Assembly (NCBI RefSeq): GCF_023546765.1
Contig: NZ_CP097484.1
Span: 2,326,001 to 2,390,000 of the forward strand
Reading direction: 5' to 3'
DNA from: Methylobacterium tardum
GTDB taxonomy: Bacteria > Pseudomonadota > Alphaproteobacteria > Rhizobiales > Beijerinckiaceae
Length of the DNA: 64,000 nt
This document shows, piece by piece, positions 10,788-21,670 of the stretch. Under the pieces are notes generated by a model. The model saw only the letters and a list, made by a program, of their open reading frames with translations. It was not told the DNA's origin and made no database searches. The position numbers and the translations under genes were made by a program. How positions within the stretch are numbered: the stretch's first letter is position 1; each line of letters starts with the position of its first letter.

Positions 10788-11590
10788 TCAGGCCGCCGTC
10801 GCGGCCGATCCGAAATGCACCTCGCCCGCCGTCACGGTATGCCGGTTCCCATCGGGGGCGAGGATCACGAGCCGCCCCCCTCGCCGATCGTCTCGAACAC
10901 GCCCCGCAGGATGTGTCCGCCGCTGTGCACCGCGATCTCCGATCCGAGACCCGCGGCCCGCGCCAGCCAGTCGGCGCGCAGGGCAGCGAAATTCTGTCCC
11001 CGGTCCCAGAGGCGCGCCCGCGCGGCCATCCGGTCCGAGAGGTGTTCCAGTAGCGCCTCGGCGCCGCCCGCGTAACCCGTCGCGGCCAAGCTCGTGGCGG
11101 GTAAGCCCTCCGGGGCCGCCGCGACGTTGACGCCGAAGCCGACCACCACGGCCCGCCGGCCGCCCGGCAGCGTCTCGGCCTCCAGGAGCAGGCCGGCCAG
11201 CTTCGCGCCGCCGAGCAGCACGTCGTTCGGCCATTTCAGCTTCACAGATCGGGTGCCGCTGCCGGAAGCGGTATCCGGCAGGGTGCCGCAGGCCGCCTCC
11301 AGCGCCTCGACCAGCGCGAGGCCCGCCACGAAGCCGAGCTCGGCGAGATGCTCGGGCGCGACGCCGGCCACCGGCCAGAGCACGCTTGCCGCGAGGTTGC
11401 CCGGCAGCGAGGCCCAGCTGTTGCCCCGGCGGCCGCGGCCCGCCTCCTGACGGTGGGTCACCACCCAGAGGGGGCCGGTCTCCCCTGCCCGCGCCTGAGC
11501 CATCGCCTCCGTGTTGGTGGAGCCGAGGCTGTCATGGACGTGCAGGCGGTGGCCTGCGGCGCGCGCCGCGGGCCCGAGTCGGTAGCTCAA
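10788..11590 (-). CDS. birA: Biotin-[acetyl-CoA-carboxylase] ligase, with an apparent 1-base deletion near the 3' end
   Basis: Attaches biotin to carboxylases. The protein lacks the DNA-binding N-terminal domain of E. coli BirA and begins at the catalytic core: STNTEAMAQARAGETG, the biotinyl-AMP motif AGRGRRGNSWASLPGNLAAS and KLKWPNDVLLGGAKLAGLLLE (written here in parts). As read, the frame stops early after FETIGEGGGS. A run of six G on the coding strand (10875-10880) lies just there. Adding one G continues the protein as GEGGRLVILAPDG then NRHTVTAGEVHFGS, the expected C-terminal SH3-like domain, for about 267 residues. A homopolymer miscall is the simplest explanation. The gene follows nuoN by 7 bases. 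Confidence 0.93.
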
Positions 11591-11597
11591 GGCCGTC

Positions 11598-13046
11598 CTA
11601 GAACAGCGACTTGGCGGCCCGGCCGGCGGCGCCGACCAGCGGGCCGGGCAGCAGGAAGAAGAGCACCACCACGACGCTCGACAGGGCGAGCACCACGCGC
11701 AGGCCCGGCGCCATCGCCTCGTAGGGCTCCTTCGGCTCGCCGTCGAAATACATGATCCGCACGACGCGCAGGTAGTAGTAGGCGCCGACCACGCTGGTCA
11801 CCACGCCGATCACCGCCAGCGTCACGAGTCCGGCCTTGATGGCGGCGGCGAAGACGTAGAACTTCGCGAAGAACCCGGCGAGCGGCGGGATGCCGGCCAG
11901 CGAGAACATCATCGCGGCGAGGCAGAAGGCCAGCCACGGATGCGTGCGCGACAGGCCCGACAGGTCCTCGATCTTCTCGAACATCACGTCCCGGCGCCGG
12001 AGCGACAGGATGATCGCGAAGGTGCCAAGCGTCATCGCGAGGTAGATGATCATGTAGGTGACGAGCCCGCTGATCCCCTCCTCCGAGCCGCAGGCCAGGC
12101 CGATCAGCGCGTAGCCGATATTGGCGATCGACGAGTAGGCCATCAGGCGCTTGATCGAGGTCTGGCCGATCGCCGCGAAGGAGCCCAGCGCCATCGACAC
12201 CACCGAGACGAAGATGAAGATCTGCTGCCAGATCGCCGTCACGTCCGGCATGGCGCCGATGAAGACCCGCACGGTCATCGCCACCGCGGCCATCTTGGGC
12301 GCCGAGGCGAAGAAGGCCGTTACCGGGGTCGGCGAGCCCTCGTAGACGTCGGGCGTCCACATGTGGAACGGCACGGCCGCCAGCTTGAAGCACACGCCGG
12401 CCGCCAGGAACACGATGCCCAGCACGATGCCGAGGCCCGCGTTCTCGTTCAGCGCCGAGACGATGCCGGGGAACGAGACGGTGCCGGTGAATCCGTAGAC
12501 CAGCGAGGCGCCGTAGAGCAGCATGCCGGACGAGAGCGCGCCGAGCACGAAGTACTTGAGGCCGGCCTCGGTGGATTTCACGTCGTCACGGTGGAACGCC
12601 GCGATCACGTAGGCGGCGAGCGACTGCAGCTCGAGGCCGAGATACAGCGCGATCAGGTCGTTGGCCGAGACCATGACCATCATGCCGATGGTGCAGAGCA
12701 CGATCAGCACGGGGAATTCGAACCGATCAATGCGCTCGCGCTTGAAGAAGTCGTGCGCCAGCAGGATCGTCGCCGAGGAGCCGAGCAGCACCAGCGACTT
12801 CATCACCTTAGAGAAGGCGTCCGAGACGAACGCTCCCGACAGGGTCGTGACTCGGCCGTGGACCGGCTGGGAGATCACCACCGACAGGGCGACGAGCAGC
12901 AGGACCAGCGCGCCGAGGCTCACGGTCTCGGCAGAGCGGTCGCCGCGCCACGCGCCGTAGAGGATCAGGACCATGACGCCGATGCCGAGGATCAGCTCGG
13001 GCAGGAGCGGCGCCAGCGAGGGCAGGACGGAGTGGACGGTGGGCAT
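11598..13046 (-). CDS. nuoN: NADH-quinone oxidoreductase subunit N
   Basis: Proton-pumping antiporter-like membrane subunit of complex I. The 482-residue protein has about 14 predicted helices and the Mrp/antiporter signature including the helix LGIVLGIVFLAAGVCFKLAA followed by VPFHMWTPDVYEGSPTPV, with the buried lysine in KLAAVPFH. It is the last gene of the nuo operon, 10 bases after nuoM, and is followed closely by birA. Confidence 0.97.
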   Translation of the reverse strand: MPTVHSVLPSLAPLLPELILGIGVMVLILYGAWRGDRSAETVSLGALVLLLVALSVVISQPVHGRVTTLSGAFVSDAFSKVMKSLVLLGSSATILLAHDFFKRERIDRFEFPVLIVLCTIGMMVMVSANDLIALYLGLELQSLAAYVIAAFHRDDVKSTEAGLKYFVLGALSSGMLLYGASLVYGFTGTVSFPGIVSALNENAGLGIVLGIVFLAAGVCFKLAAVPFHMWTPDVYEGSPTPVTAFFASAPKMAAVAMTVRVFIGAMPDVTAIWQQIFIFVSVVSMALGSFAAIGQTSIKRLMAYSSIANIGYALIGLACGSEEGISGLVTYMIIYLAMTLGTFAIILSLRRRDVMFEKIEDLSGLSRTHPWLAFCLAAMMFSLAGIPPLAGFFAKFYVFAAAIKAGLVTLAVIGVVTSVVGAYYYLRVVRIMYFDGEPKEPYEAMAPGLRVVLALSSVVVVLFFLLPGPLVGAAGRAAKSLF

Positions 13047-13056
13047 GGTGTCCGTC

Positions 13057-14577
13057 TCAGCGCGGGACCGGCAGCGCGGCGGCCGCGGTCTGGGTGTTGG
13101 ACAGGGCGGCCTTCATGCTGGTCATCAGCGCGTCGGTCGAGGGCGCGAACACATCGAGCACGGGGGCCGGGTGCACGCCGTAATAGATCGTCAGGGCCAC
13201 CAGCGGCGCCAGGATGATCTTCTCCCGGAGATCCAGGTCGAGGATGCCCTGGAGGTTCGGCTTCTCCAGCTTGCCGTAGATCACCCGGGCGTAGAGCCAC
13301 AGGGCGTAGGCCGCCGACAGGATGATGCCGAAGGTCGAGAAGAACGCCACGTTCGGGTTCGCCTTGAAGGCGCCGAGCATCGCCAGAAACTCGCCGACGA
13401 AGCCGGACGTGCCCGGCAGGCCGACATTGGCCATGGTGAAGATCAGCATGGCCACCGCGTAGAGCGGCATCCGCTTCACGAGGCCGCCATAGGCGGCGAT
13501 CTCGCGGGTGTGCATCCGGTCGTAGACGACGCCGACGCAGAGGAACAGCGCGCCCGACACGATGCCGTGGGAGATCATCAGGAACAGCGCGCCCTGGATG
13601 CCCTGCTCGTTCAGCGTGAACAGGCCGAGCGTCACGAAGCCCATATGGGCCACCGACGAGTAGGCGATCAGCTTCTTGATGTCGGTCTGCATCATCGCGG
13701 TGAGCGAGGTGAAGATGATCGCGATCACCGACAGGGCGAAGACGAACGGCGCGAACTCCTGGCTCGCCACCGGCAGCATCGGCAGCGAGATCCGGATGAA
13801 GCCGTAGCCGCCCATCTTCAGGAGGATGCCGGCCAGGATCACCGAGCCCGCGGTCGGCGCCTCCACGTGGGCGTCGGGCAGCCAGGTATGGACCGGCCAC
13901 ATCGGCATCTTCACCGCGAACGAGGCGAAGAAGGCGAGCCACAGCCAGGTCTGCATCTGCGCCGGGAAGCGGTACTGCAGCAGGGTCGGGATGTCGGTGG
14001 TGCCGGCCTGCCAGTACATCGCCATGACGGCGAGCAGCATCAGCACCGAGCCGAGCAGGGTGTAGAGGAAGAACTTGAAGCTGGCGTAGATCCGGCGCTG
14101 CCCGCCCCAGATGCCGATGATCAGGAACATCGGGATCAGGCCGGCCTCGAAGAACAGGTAGAACAGCAGCAGGTCGAGGGAGGCGAACACGCCGATCATC
14201 GTCGTCTCGAGGACGAGGAAGGCGACGAAGTACTCCTTCACGCGGAAGTGGATCGAATGCCACGAGGCGCCGATGCAGAACGGCATCAGGAACGTGGTCA
14301 GCAGGATCAGCGGCATCGAGAAGCCGTCGACGCCGAGCTTGAACCGGATCGTCTCGGTGAGCCACGCGTGGCTCTCGACCAGCTGGAAGCTCGGCGAGGC
14401 GGCGTCGTAGCGGTTCCAGGCCACCAGGGAGAGCAGGAAGGTGACCACCGTGGTGGCGAGCGCGGCCCAGCGGCTGTTGCGCGCGACCGATTCCTCGTCG
14501 CCGTTCAGCGTCAGGATGAAGGCCGCGCCGCAGAGCGGCACGATCAGCAGGCCGGAGAGGATGCCGAGGCCGAGCAT
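13057..14577 (-). CDS. nuoM: NADH-quinone oxidoreductase subunit M
   Basis: Antiporter-like proton-pumping subunit of complex I. From the ATG it reads [20 protein letters not shown] and is 506 residues long, normal for NuoM, with [24 protein letters not shown] helix VII (here [20 protein letters not shown]) and the conserved [20 protein letters not shown] motif. As read, the upstream nuoL frame runs straight through this ATG with no stop. I place the start here because TGA-C-ATG appears if one G is restored to a G run a few codons upstream, which also gives NuoL a natural end. Confidence 0.95.
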   Translation of the reverse strand: MLGLGILSGLLIVPLCGAAFILTLNGDEESVARNSRWAALATTVVTFLLSLVAWNRYDAASPSFQLVESHAWLTETIRFKLGVDGFSMPLILLTTFLMPFCIGASWHSIHFRVKEYFVAFLVLETTMIGVFASLDLLLFYLFFEAGLIPMFLIIGIWGGQRRIYASFKFFLYTLLGSVLMLLAVMAMYWQAGTTDIPTLLQYRFPAQMQTWLWLAFFASFAVKMPMWPVHTWLPDAHVEAPTAGSVILAGILLKMGGYGFIRISLPMLPVASQEFAPFVFALSVIAIIFTSLTAMMQTDIKKLIAYSSVAHMGFVTLGLFTLNEQGIQGALFLMISHGIVSGALFLCVGVVYDRMHTREIAAYGGLVKRMPLYAVAMLIFTMANVGLPGTSGFVGEFLAMLGAFKANPNVAFFSTFGIILSAAYALWLYARVIYGKLEKPNLQGILDLDLREKIILAPLVALTIYYGVHPAPVLDVFAPSTDALMTSMKAALSNTQTAAAALPVPR

Positions 14578-14578
14578 G

Positions 14579-16701
14579 TCAGTGAGCCCCTTGGGCAGGC
14601 CGGACATCAGGTACCAGCTGATCAGGCCGGCGACGCCGATGAGCATCACGAAGGCGTAGTGGTAGAGGTAACCGGTCTGGAGGCGGACCACCCCGCGGGT
14701 CACGTCGGCGACGCGGGCCGCGATGCCGTTCGGCCCGAGGCCGTCGATGATCCGGCCGTCACCCTGCTTCCAGAGGAACAGGCCGAAATCCTTGGCGGGG
14801 CGGACGAAGATCCGGTCGTAGATCTCGTCGAAGTACCACTTGTTCAGCAGGAACCGGTACAGCGACGGCTGCTGGGCGGCGAGCGCGCCCGGCAGTTCCG
14901 GCCGGCGGATGTACATCCAGAAGGCCAGCACGAAGCCGAGGATCAGCATGATCAGCGGCGAGTAGGAGACCAGCGCCGGGACCTCGTGGATCTCGTGCAT
15001 GATGTGGTTGTTCGGTCCGTGCGCCAGGGCGTGGCCCCAGAACGCGTCCATCCCCTCGCCGATGAAGCGGTCGTGGAAGATGATCCCGGCGAACAGCGCG
15101 CCGAAGGCGAGGATCGCCAGCGGGACCGTCATCACCAGCGGGCTCTCGTGGGGCGTGTGGTCGCCGTGGTGGCCGTGTCCGTGATGATCGTCGGCGACGA
15201 GGTCGCTCCTGTGCGCCGGCTCGATGTCGTGGCCCTTGTCGTCGTGGGCGACGCCCTCGGTGTGGCCCGGTGCGCCGTCGGCCTCGTGCGCCATGGTCGA
15301 GTGCGCCACGGCGGGGGCGTCGTGGTGATCGTGCGCCGCGTGATCGTGTGACCCGTGGGCGCCCCAGCGGGCCGGACCCTCGAAGGTCATGAAGAACAGG
15401 CGCCAGGAGTAGAACGAGGTGAAGAACGCCGCCACCACGACGCACAGGAAGGCGAGCGTGTGCCCGGGCCGGGTGGAGGCGTAGGCCGCCTCGATGATCG
15501 CGTCCTTCGAGTAGTAGCCGGCCGTGTAAGGGAAGCCGATCAGCGCCAGGGAGCCGATCGCCATCATGGCGCTGGTGTAGGGGATGTAGCGGCGCAGGCC
15601 GCCCATGTTCCGCATGTCCTGCTCGTGGTGCATCGCGTGGATGACCGAGCCGGCGCCGAGGAACAGCAGCGCCTTGAAGAAGGCGTGGGTGAACAGGTGG
15701 AACACGCCGGCCGAGTAGGCGCCGACGCCGAGCGCCACGAACATGTAGCCGAGCTGCGAGCAGGTCGAGTAGGCGATCACCCGCTTGATGTCGTTCTGCA
15801 CCAGCCCGATTGTGGCGGCGAAAAAGGCCGTGATGCCGCCGATCACCGTCACGACGATCAGCGCGTTCGGCGCCTCCTCGAACAGCGGCGACAGGCGGGC
15901 GACCATGAACACGCCGGCGGTCACCATGGTGGCGGCGTGGATCAGCGCCGAGACCGGGGTCGGGCCCTCCATGGCGTCCGGCAGCCAGGTGTGCAGCAGG
16001 AACTGCGCCGACTTGCCCATGGCGCCCATGAACAGCAGCAGGCAGGCGAGCGTCAGGGCGTTCCAGTCGTAGCCGAGGAAGTGGAACGAGAGCGTCTTGA
16101 TCGCGTCGACCTTGTCGAAGATCGCATCGAACGCCACCGACCCGGTGAGCACGAAGGTCAGGAAGATGCCGAGCGAGAAGCCGAAATCGCCGACGCGGTT
16201 GACGATGAACGCCTTCATGGCTGCGGCGTTGGCCGAGGGCTTCTCGTACCAGAAGCCGATCAGCAGGTAGGAGGCGAGGCCCACGCCTTCCCAGCCGAAG
16301 AACATCTGCACGAGGTTGTCGGCCGTCACCAGCATCAGCATGGCGAAGGTGAACAGCGACAGGTAGGCGAAGAAGCGCGGCCGGTGCGGATCCTCCTCCA
16401 TGTAGCCCACGGAGTAGAGGTGCACGAGGGTCGAGACCGTGGTGACCACAACGAGCATCACCCGGGTCAGGGTGTCGACCTTGAAGGCCCAGTCGACCTG
16501 GAGGTCGCCGGCCGAGAACCACGACGCGACCTGCACCCGCTCGGCGTGGCCGCCGTCGAGGAACACGCCCCAGGCGATCAGCGCCGTGAAGGCGAGGAAC
16601 GCCGTGGTGATGTACTCGCAGGCCCGCGCCCCGATGTACCGGCCGAACAGGCCGGCGATCAGGAAGCCGATGAGCGGGAAGAAGACGATCGCGTGATACA
16701 T
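14579..16701 (-). CDS. nuoL: NADH-quinone oxidoreductase subunit L, 3' end affected by an apparent 1-base deletion
   Basis: Largest antiporter-like subunit of complex I, with the long lateral helix. It begins [20 protein letters not shown] and carries [20 protein letters not shown]. Residues about 447-520 form a histidine- and aspartate-rich loop (pieces such as [15 protein letters not shown] and [18 protein letters not shown]) between membrane helices; shorter versions are known in alphaproteobacterial NuoL. The end given assumes one G missing from the run at 14587-14590, which would finish the protein as LPKGAH-stop, about 707 residues, one base before the nuoM ATG. As read the frame is open into nuoM, a 1214-residue apparent NuoL-NuoM fusion. 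Confidence 0.93.
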
Positions 16702-16783
16702 CGCTCTCTTGCAGTCCGTCCTCCGGGCCGGCCGCGATGCGGCGGCGTCCGGATGTGAATCGGGGCGGCGGGGTGAGGAGGCC

Positions 16784-17089
16784 CTAGCCCTTCATCATGC
16801 TCACGTCTTCCACCGCGATGGAGCCGCGGTTGCGGAAGAACACCACCAGGATGGCGAGGCCGATCGCCGATTCGGCGGCCGCGACCGTCAGCACGAACAG
16901 GGCGAAGACCTGTCCGGTGATGTCGTTCAGCTGCGTCGAGAAGGCGACGAGGTTGATGTTGACCGAGAGCAGGATCAGCTCGACCGACATCAGGATGACG
17001 ATGATGTTCTTGCGGTTGATGAAGATGCCGAGCACGCCGAGCGTGAACAGGATCGCCGCGACGGTGAGGTAGTGGCTCAGGCCGATCAT
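16784..17089 (-). CDS. nuoK: NADH-quinone oxidoreductase subunit K
   Basis: Small three-helix membrane subunit of complex I that forms part of the proton path. The 101-residue protein begins [20 protein letters not shown] and holds the conserved membrane glutamates in [13 protein letters not shown] and [15 protein letters not shown]. The start at 17089 gives the normal family length; an upstream in-frame ATG at 17125 would add twelve unconserved residues and overlap nuoJ. Confidence 0.96.
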   Translation of the reverse strand: MIGLSHYLTVAAILFTLGVLGIFINRKNIIVILMSVELILLSVNINLVAFSTQLNDITGQVFALFVLTVAAAESAIGLAILVVFFRNRGSIAVEDVSMMKG

Positions 17090-17111
17090 CGTTCGAATCT
17101 CCGGGCGATCA

Positions 17112-17732
17112 TCAGACCTCGACACCCTGGCGCGACGGGACCTTGCGGGTCTCCACCGCCATGGCCTGGGTGCGGGCGTTCTGGACCGCGATGTTCTGGC
17201 GCTTGACGCCGGGCCGGTCGCGCAGCGTCAGCACGATCGCGCCGATCATGGCGACCAGCAGGATCAGGCCGGCGAGCTGGAAGAAGTAGGCGTAGTCCGT
17301 GTAGATCACGCGCCCCAGAGCCTGGGCGTTGGTGAGGTTCTCGGCGGCCGCGACGTTGCCGAGCGGTGCCTGCACGAGGCCCGGATCGATGCTCCAGGAG
17401 CCCACCACCAGCAGCAGCTCGACCAGGAAGATCGCGCCGATCAGGGCGCCGACCGGCAGGTATTGCTGGAAGCCCTGGCGCAGCTCGGCGAAGTCGACGT
17501 CGAGCATCATCACCACGAACAGGAACAGGACCGCCACCGCGCCCACGTAGACGACCACCAGGATCATCGCGAGGAACTCGGCGCCCATCAGGACGAACAG
17601 GCCGGCGGCGTTCACGAAGGCGAGGATCAGGAACAGCACCGAGGCGACGGGATTGCGCGCGGCGATCACCATGAAGCCCGACGCGACCGTGATGCTCGCG
17701 AACAGATAGAAGAAGGCGGCTGCTGCGGTCAT
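17112..17732 (-). CDS. nuoJ: NADH-quinone oxidoreductase subunit J
   Basis: Five-helix membrane subunit of complex I. It begins [20 protein letters not shown] and contains the family hallmark [20 protein letters not shown] followed by VVMMLDVDF, which includes the pi-bulge helix III. The length of 206 residues is typical. A 119-base gap separates it from nuoI, the longest uninterrupted coding gap within the operon apart from the repeat before nuoF; I see no gene there. Confidence 0.96.
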   Translation of the reverse strand: MTAAAAFFYLFASITVASGFMVIAARNPVASVLFLILAFVNAAGLFVLMGAEFLAMILVVVYVGAVAVLFLFVVMMLDVDFAELRQGFQQYLPVGALIGAIFLVELLLVVGSWSIDPGLVQAPLGNVAAAENLTNAQALGRVIYTDYAYFFQLAGLILLVAMIGAIVLTLRDRPGVKRQNIAVQNARTQAMAVETRKVPSRQGVEV

Positions 17733-17851
17733 GCGCTGGTCGGGATCGGCCGCCGGAGCGGCCCCTTCTGCCGTGCGTGGAGACGGTCCGCAGCGGGCGG
17801 CCCGTCTATAGAACCCGGTCGACGGGGGCACAACCGCGCCCCCGGTATGAG

Positions 17852-18340
17852 TCAGCGGTAAGGCGCGTCCATCGCGATGTTGCGGGCGATCTCGCGCTCC
17901 CAGCGGTCGCCGTTCAGCAGGAGCTTCTGCTTGTCGTAGAGAAGCTCCTCCCGGGTCTCCACCGAGAATTCGAAGTTCGGCCCCTCGGCGATGGCATCCA
18001 CCGGGCAGGCCTCCTGGCACATGCCGCAATAGATGCACTTCACCATGTCGATGTCGTAGCGCGTCGTGCGGCGGGTGCCATCGTTGCGGCGGGGGCCCGC
18101 CTCGATGGTGATCGCCTGCGCCGGGCAGATCGCCTCGCAGAGCTTGCAGGCGATGCAGCGCTCCTCGCCGTTCGGGTAGCGACGCAGCGCGTGCTCGCCG
18201 CGGAAGCGCGGCCCGCGATGGCCCATCTCGAAGGGGTAGTTGATCGTGGCCTTCGGCTTGAAGAAGTAGCGCATGCCGAGGACCATCCCCGACACGAACT
18301 CCTTCAGGAGAAGGCTCTTCGCAATCTGATCGAGCTTCAT
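17852..18340 (-). CDS. nuoI: NADH-quinone oxidoreductase subunit I
   Basis: Electron-carrying subunit with clusters N6a and N6b in the peripheral arm. The 162-residue protein has two 4Fe-4S motifs, [12 protein letters not shown] and [12 protein letters not shown], after an N-terminal amphipathic segment ([20 protein letters not shown]) that contacts the membrane arm. Length and motifs are standard. It lies 16 bases after nuoH. Confidence 0.97.
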   Translation of the reverse strand: MKLDQIAKSLLLKEFVSGMVLGMRYFFKPKATINYPFEMGHRGPRFRGEHALRRYPNGEERCIACKLCEAICPAQAITIEAGPRRNDGTRRTTRYDIDMVKCIYCGMCQEACPVDAIAEGPNFEFSVETREELLYDKQKLLLNGDRWEREIARNIAMDAPYR

Positions 18341-18356
18341 GCCGCGATCTCCGGTT

Positions 18357-19385
18357 TCATGCGTCAGGCGCCCGGGGCCGGCCGGTGAGCTTCAGGACGA
18401 AGGCCACGACCACCACCGAGATGAGCGAAATGGGCAGAAAGACCTTCCAGCCGAGGCGCATGAGCTGATCGTAGCGGTAGCGCGGCACGATCGACTTCAC
18501 CATGGCGAACAGGAAGAACAGGAAGCTGGCCTTCAGGGTGAACCAGATCACGCCCGGCACCCAGGTGAACGGCGCGAACGGGATCGGGGACAGCCAGCCG
18601 CCCATGAACAGGATGGTCCCGAGGGCGCACATGCTCATGATGGCGACGTACTCGCCGAGCATGAACAGCAGGTACGGGGTCGAGGAATACTCGACCATGT
18701 AGCCGGCCACGAGCTCCGACTCGGCCTCCGGCAGGTCGAAGGGCGGGCGGTTCGTCTCGGCCAGCGCCGAGACGAAGAACACCACGAACATCGGGAACAG
18801 CCACAGCCAGTACCAGCCGAAGATGCCGAGGCTGGTGTCCTGCGCCATGACGATGCGCGAGAGGTTGAGCGAGCCGGCGCAGAGCAGCACGCAGATGATC
18901 ACGAAGCCGAGCGAGACCTCGTAGGAGATCATCTGGGCCGCCGAGCGCAGCGCGCCGAGGAAGGCGTATTTCGAGTTCGACGCCCAGCCGCCCATGATGA
19001 CGCCGTACACGCCGAGCGACGAGATCGCGAAGATGTAGGTGATGCCGACGTTGATGTCGGCGATTGCCCAGCCGTCGGCAAGCGGGATGACCGCCCAGCT
19101 CGACAGGGCGAGCATCGCGAAGACGAGCGGCGCCAGCAGGTAGATCGCCTTGTTGGCGCCCGCCGGGATCACCGGCTCCTTGATCACGAACTTGATCAGG
19201 TCGGCGAAGGACTGGAACAGGCCGAACGGCCCGACCACGTTCGGGCCGCGCCGGAGCTGCACCGCCGCCCAGATCTTCCGGTCGGCGAGCAGCGCGTAGG
19301 CGATGAACACGAGCAGCGCCGAGAGGAGCACGAAGCTCTTCAGCACGATCAGGAGCACGGTCCCGAGGATTTCGAGCGGCGTCAT
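18357..19385 (-). CDS. nuoH: NADH-quinone oxidoreductase subunit H
   Basis: Membrane subunit that forms the quinone chamber with NuoB and NuoD. It has 342 residues and eight predicted helices. It holds [20 protein letters not shown], the conserved glutamate-rich loop [20 protein letters not shown] and YMVEYSS. The ATG overlaps the nuoG stop as ATGA, so translation is probably coupled. The start at 19385 ([12 protein letters not shown]) matches the family; the open frame continues upstream but only as a shadow of nuoG. Confidence 0.97.
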   Translation of the reverse strand: MTPLEILGTVLLIVLKSFVLLSALLVFIAYALLADRKIWAAVQLRRGPNVVGPFGLFQSFADLIKFVIKEPVIPAGANKAIYLLAPLVFAMLALSSWAVIPLADGWAIADINVGITYIFAISSLGVYGVIMGGWASNSKYAFLGALRSAAQMISYEVSLGFVIICVLLCAGSLNLSRIVMAQDTSLGIFGWYWLWLFPMFVVFFVSALAETNRPPFDLPEAESELVAGYMVEYSSTPYLLFMLGEYVAIMSMCALGTILFMGGWLSPIPFAPFTWVPGVIWFTLKASFLFFLFAMVKSIVPRYRYDQLMRLGWKVFLPISLISVVVVAFVLKLTGRPRAPDA

Positions 19386-21478
19386 CGGTCTTGAGCTCCT
19401 ACTCGGCCGCCGCCAGGGGCCGCCTCGGCGGCGCGCTCCCGGGCGAGGCGCGAGCACTCCGCGAGGATCCGCGAGGCGCGGGCGATCGGGTTGGTGAGGT
19501 AGAAGTCGGTCACCGACGACGCGAAGGCTGGTCCGGTCGCGGAGCCGCCGAGGCCCGCGAGCCGGTCGACCGCCTCGGCGACGGTGCCGGGCTCGACGGC
19601 CCCGATCGCCGCGAAATGCGGGTGGGCGGCGTAGAGCGCCCGGCGGAGCGCGGTGAGCGAATCGAACGGCAGGCGCTTGCCCAGCACGTCCGAGAGGGCG
19701 CGCAGGATCGCCCAATCCTCGCGGGCGTCGCCCGGCGGGAACGCGGCGCGGTTGCCCATCTGGACCCGGCCTTCCGTGTTCACCCAGGTCGCCGACTTCT
19801 CGCTGTAGGCGGCGCCGGGCAGGATCACGTCGGCGCGGGAGGCCCCACGGTCGCCGTGGCTGCCCTGGTAGATCACGAAGGCGCCCGGGGCGACGTCGCG
19901 CTCGTCGGCGCCGAGATTGAACAGGACGTCCAGCGCGCCCGGCTCCAGCATCTGCGCGAAGGTCAGGCCACCCTCCCCCGGCACGAAGCCGAGATCCAGC
20001 GCCCCGACGCGGGCGGCGGCCGTGTGCAGCACGCCGAAGCCGTTCCACTCGGCCGAGACCGCGCCGATCGCCTTGGCGAGCGTGGCCGCCGCGGCCAGGA
20101 CGCCCGGCTCGGCACTCGCGCCGACGATCACGAGCGGCGCCTTCGCCTCCTTGAGAACGTCGAGGAAGCTGTGCTCACCGCGGGCGAGCGCAGCGAGAGA
20201 ATCGGGGCCGGCGCCGATGTAGTGGCTCGGATAGGTCAGATCGACCGGCTCGCCGATCACGCCCACCGCCAGCGGCGCCATGCGCCAGCGCTTGCGGATG
20301 CGCACGTTCAGCAGCGAGGCCTCGGTGCGCGGGTTGGCGCCGACGATCAGGATCGCGTCCGCGGCCTCGATCCCCGGAATGGTCGGGTTGAAGATGTACG
20401 ATGCGCGGCCCAGCGCCGGGTCGAGGCCGGCATCGGTCTGGCGGCAGTCGAGGTTCGGCGAGCCAAGGCTCTTGATCAGCTCACGGAGCGCAAAAATCTC
20501 CTCGACGCCCGCGAGGTCACCGACGATCGCGCCGACACGCTTCGGATCCGCGCCCTTCACCCGGGCGGCGACGGCCTGGAACGCCTCACCCCAGGAGGCA
20601 GGCCGCAGCCGACCGTTCTCGCGCAGGTAGGGCCGGTCGAGGCGCTGCATCCGCAAGCCATCGATGTGGTAGCGCGTCTTGTCGGAGATCCACTCCTCGT
20701 TGATCTCCTCGCTGATCCGCGGCTCGATCTGCATGACCTCGCGGCCGCGGGTGTCGATGCGGATCGAGGAGCCGACCGCGTCCATCACGTCGACCGACTC
20801 GGTCTTGTTCAGCTCCCACGGCCGGACGTTGTAGCTCTGCGGCCTGTGCACGAGGGCGCCCACCGGGCAGAGGTCGGCGACGTTGCCCTGGAGCTCCGAG
20901 GCCATCGACTGCTCGAGGTAGCTGGTGATCTCCATGTCCTCGCCGCGACCGATGGCGCCGAGGTCCGGCACGCCCGCCACCTCGGCGAGGAAGCGCACGC
21001 AGCGGGTGCAGTGGATGCAGCGGTTCATCGCGGTCCGCACCAGCGGGCCGATATGCTTCTCTTCGACCGCGCGCTTGTTCTCCTTGTAGCGGGTCGAATC
21101 GACTCCGTAAGCCATGGCCTGGTCCTGCAGGTCGCAGTGGCCGCCCTGGTCGCAGATCGGGCAGTCGAGCGGGTGGTTGATGAGGAGGAACTCCATCACC
21201 CCTTCCCGCGCCTTCTTGGTGCCCTGCGAGCGCGTCAGCACCTCCGGCGGCTCGCCGTTCGGGCCGGGGCGGCAATCCTTCACCGCGTAGGCGCAGGAGG
21301 CCACCGGCTTCGGCGCGCCCTTCAGCTCGACGAGGCACATGCGGCAATTGCCGGCGATCGACAGGCGCTCGTGGAAACAGAAGCGCGGGATCTCGGCCCC
21401 CGCGGCCTCGCAGGCCTGGAGCAGCGTGTAATCGGCGGGGACGTCGACCTCGATGCCGTCGGCGAGGATTTTTGTCAT
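19382..21478 (-). CDS. nuoG: NADH-quinone oxidoreductase subunit G
   Basis: Iron-sulfur subunit of the NADH dehydrogenase arm. The 698-residue protein has the N-terminal 2Fe-2S ferredoxin domain ([20 protein letters not shown]), the His-Cys3 cluster motif [18 protein letters not shown], a 4Fe-4S motif [13 protein letters not shown] and a long molybdopterin-oxidoreductase-like C-terminal domain. The fourth-cluster CxxC-type ligands at the start of that domain (the extra N7 cluster) are not apparent, as usual for the mitochondrial-like branch. A family A repeat lies just upstream, between nuoF and nuoG. Confidence 0.96.
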   Translation of the reverse strand: MTKILADGIEVDVPADYTLLQACEAAGAEIPRFCFHERLSIAGNCRMCLVELKGAPKPVASCAYAVKDCRPGPNGEPPEVLTRSQGTKKAREGVMEFLLINHPLDCPICDQGGHCDLQDQAMAYGVDSTRYKENKRAVEEKHIGPLVRTAMNRCIHCTRCVRFLAEVAGVPDLGAIGRGEDMEITSYLEQSMASELQGNVADLCPVGALVHRPQSYNVRPWELNKTESVDVMDAVGSSIRIDTRGREVMQIEPRISEEINEEWISDKTRYHIDGLRMQRLDRPYLRENGRLRPASWGEAFQAVAARVKGADPKRVGAIVGDLAGVEEIFALRELIKSLGSPNLDCRQTDAGLDPALGRASYIFNPTIPGIEAADAILIVGANPRTEASLLNVRIRKRWRMAPLAVGVIGEPVDLTYPSHYIGAGPDSLAALARGEHSFLDVLKEAKAPLVIVGASAEPGVLAAAATLAKAIGAVSAEWNGFGVLHTAAARVGALDLGFVPGEGGLTFAQMLEPGALDVLFNLGADERDVAPGAFVIYQGSHGDRGASRADVILPGAAYSEKSATWVNTEGRVQMGNRAAFPPGDAREDWAILRALSDVLGKRLPFDSLTALRRALYAAHPHFAAIGAVEPGTVAEAVDRLAGLGGSATGPAFASSVTDFYLTNPIARASRILAECSRLARERAAEAAPGGGRVGAQDR

Positions 21479-21529
21479 CGGATCGTCTCGTAAACTGGCC
21501 CAAACGCGCGAGGCCGGATCCCGCCCACG

Positions 21530-21642
21530 CCCTCATCCTGAGGTGCGAGGCGCAGCCGAGCCTCGAAGGAGATGTCCAGCCCGCCTCGCGATCTCTGGAG
21601 GCCTCCTTCGAGGCCCGCTGACGCGAGCACCTCAGGATGAGG
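21530..21642. repeat. Dispersed long palindromic intergenic repeat, family A copy 2, inside the nuo operon
   Basis: It starts CCTCATCCTGAGGTGC and ends GCACCTCAGGATGAGG, with inner arms GCCTCGAAGGAG and CTCCTTCGAGGC. It therefore forms a long hairpin like the copy at 8941-9052. It fills most of the 192-base gap between the nuoF stop and the nuoG start and could influence transcript stability or readthrough in the middle of the operon. Confidence 0.85.
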
Positions 21643-21670
21643 CTGTGGGTTGGACACCGGCATTGCGCCT

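Noticed and set aside
12973..15351. 792-codon plus-strand open frame opposite nuoM/nuoL
   Set aside because: Composition is typical of antisense to membrane helices (repeated Asp/Glu/His/Arg), with no domain or ribosome site; nuo genes fill the other strand.
13057..16701. Genuine NuoL-NuoM fusion protein
   Set aside because: A single G restored to a homopolymer yields a normal NuoL end and TGA-C-ATG start for NuoM. Similar deletions occur in three nearby genes, so error is the better explanation.
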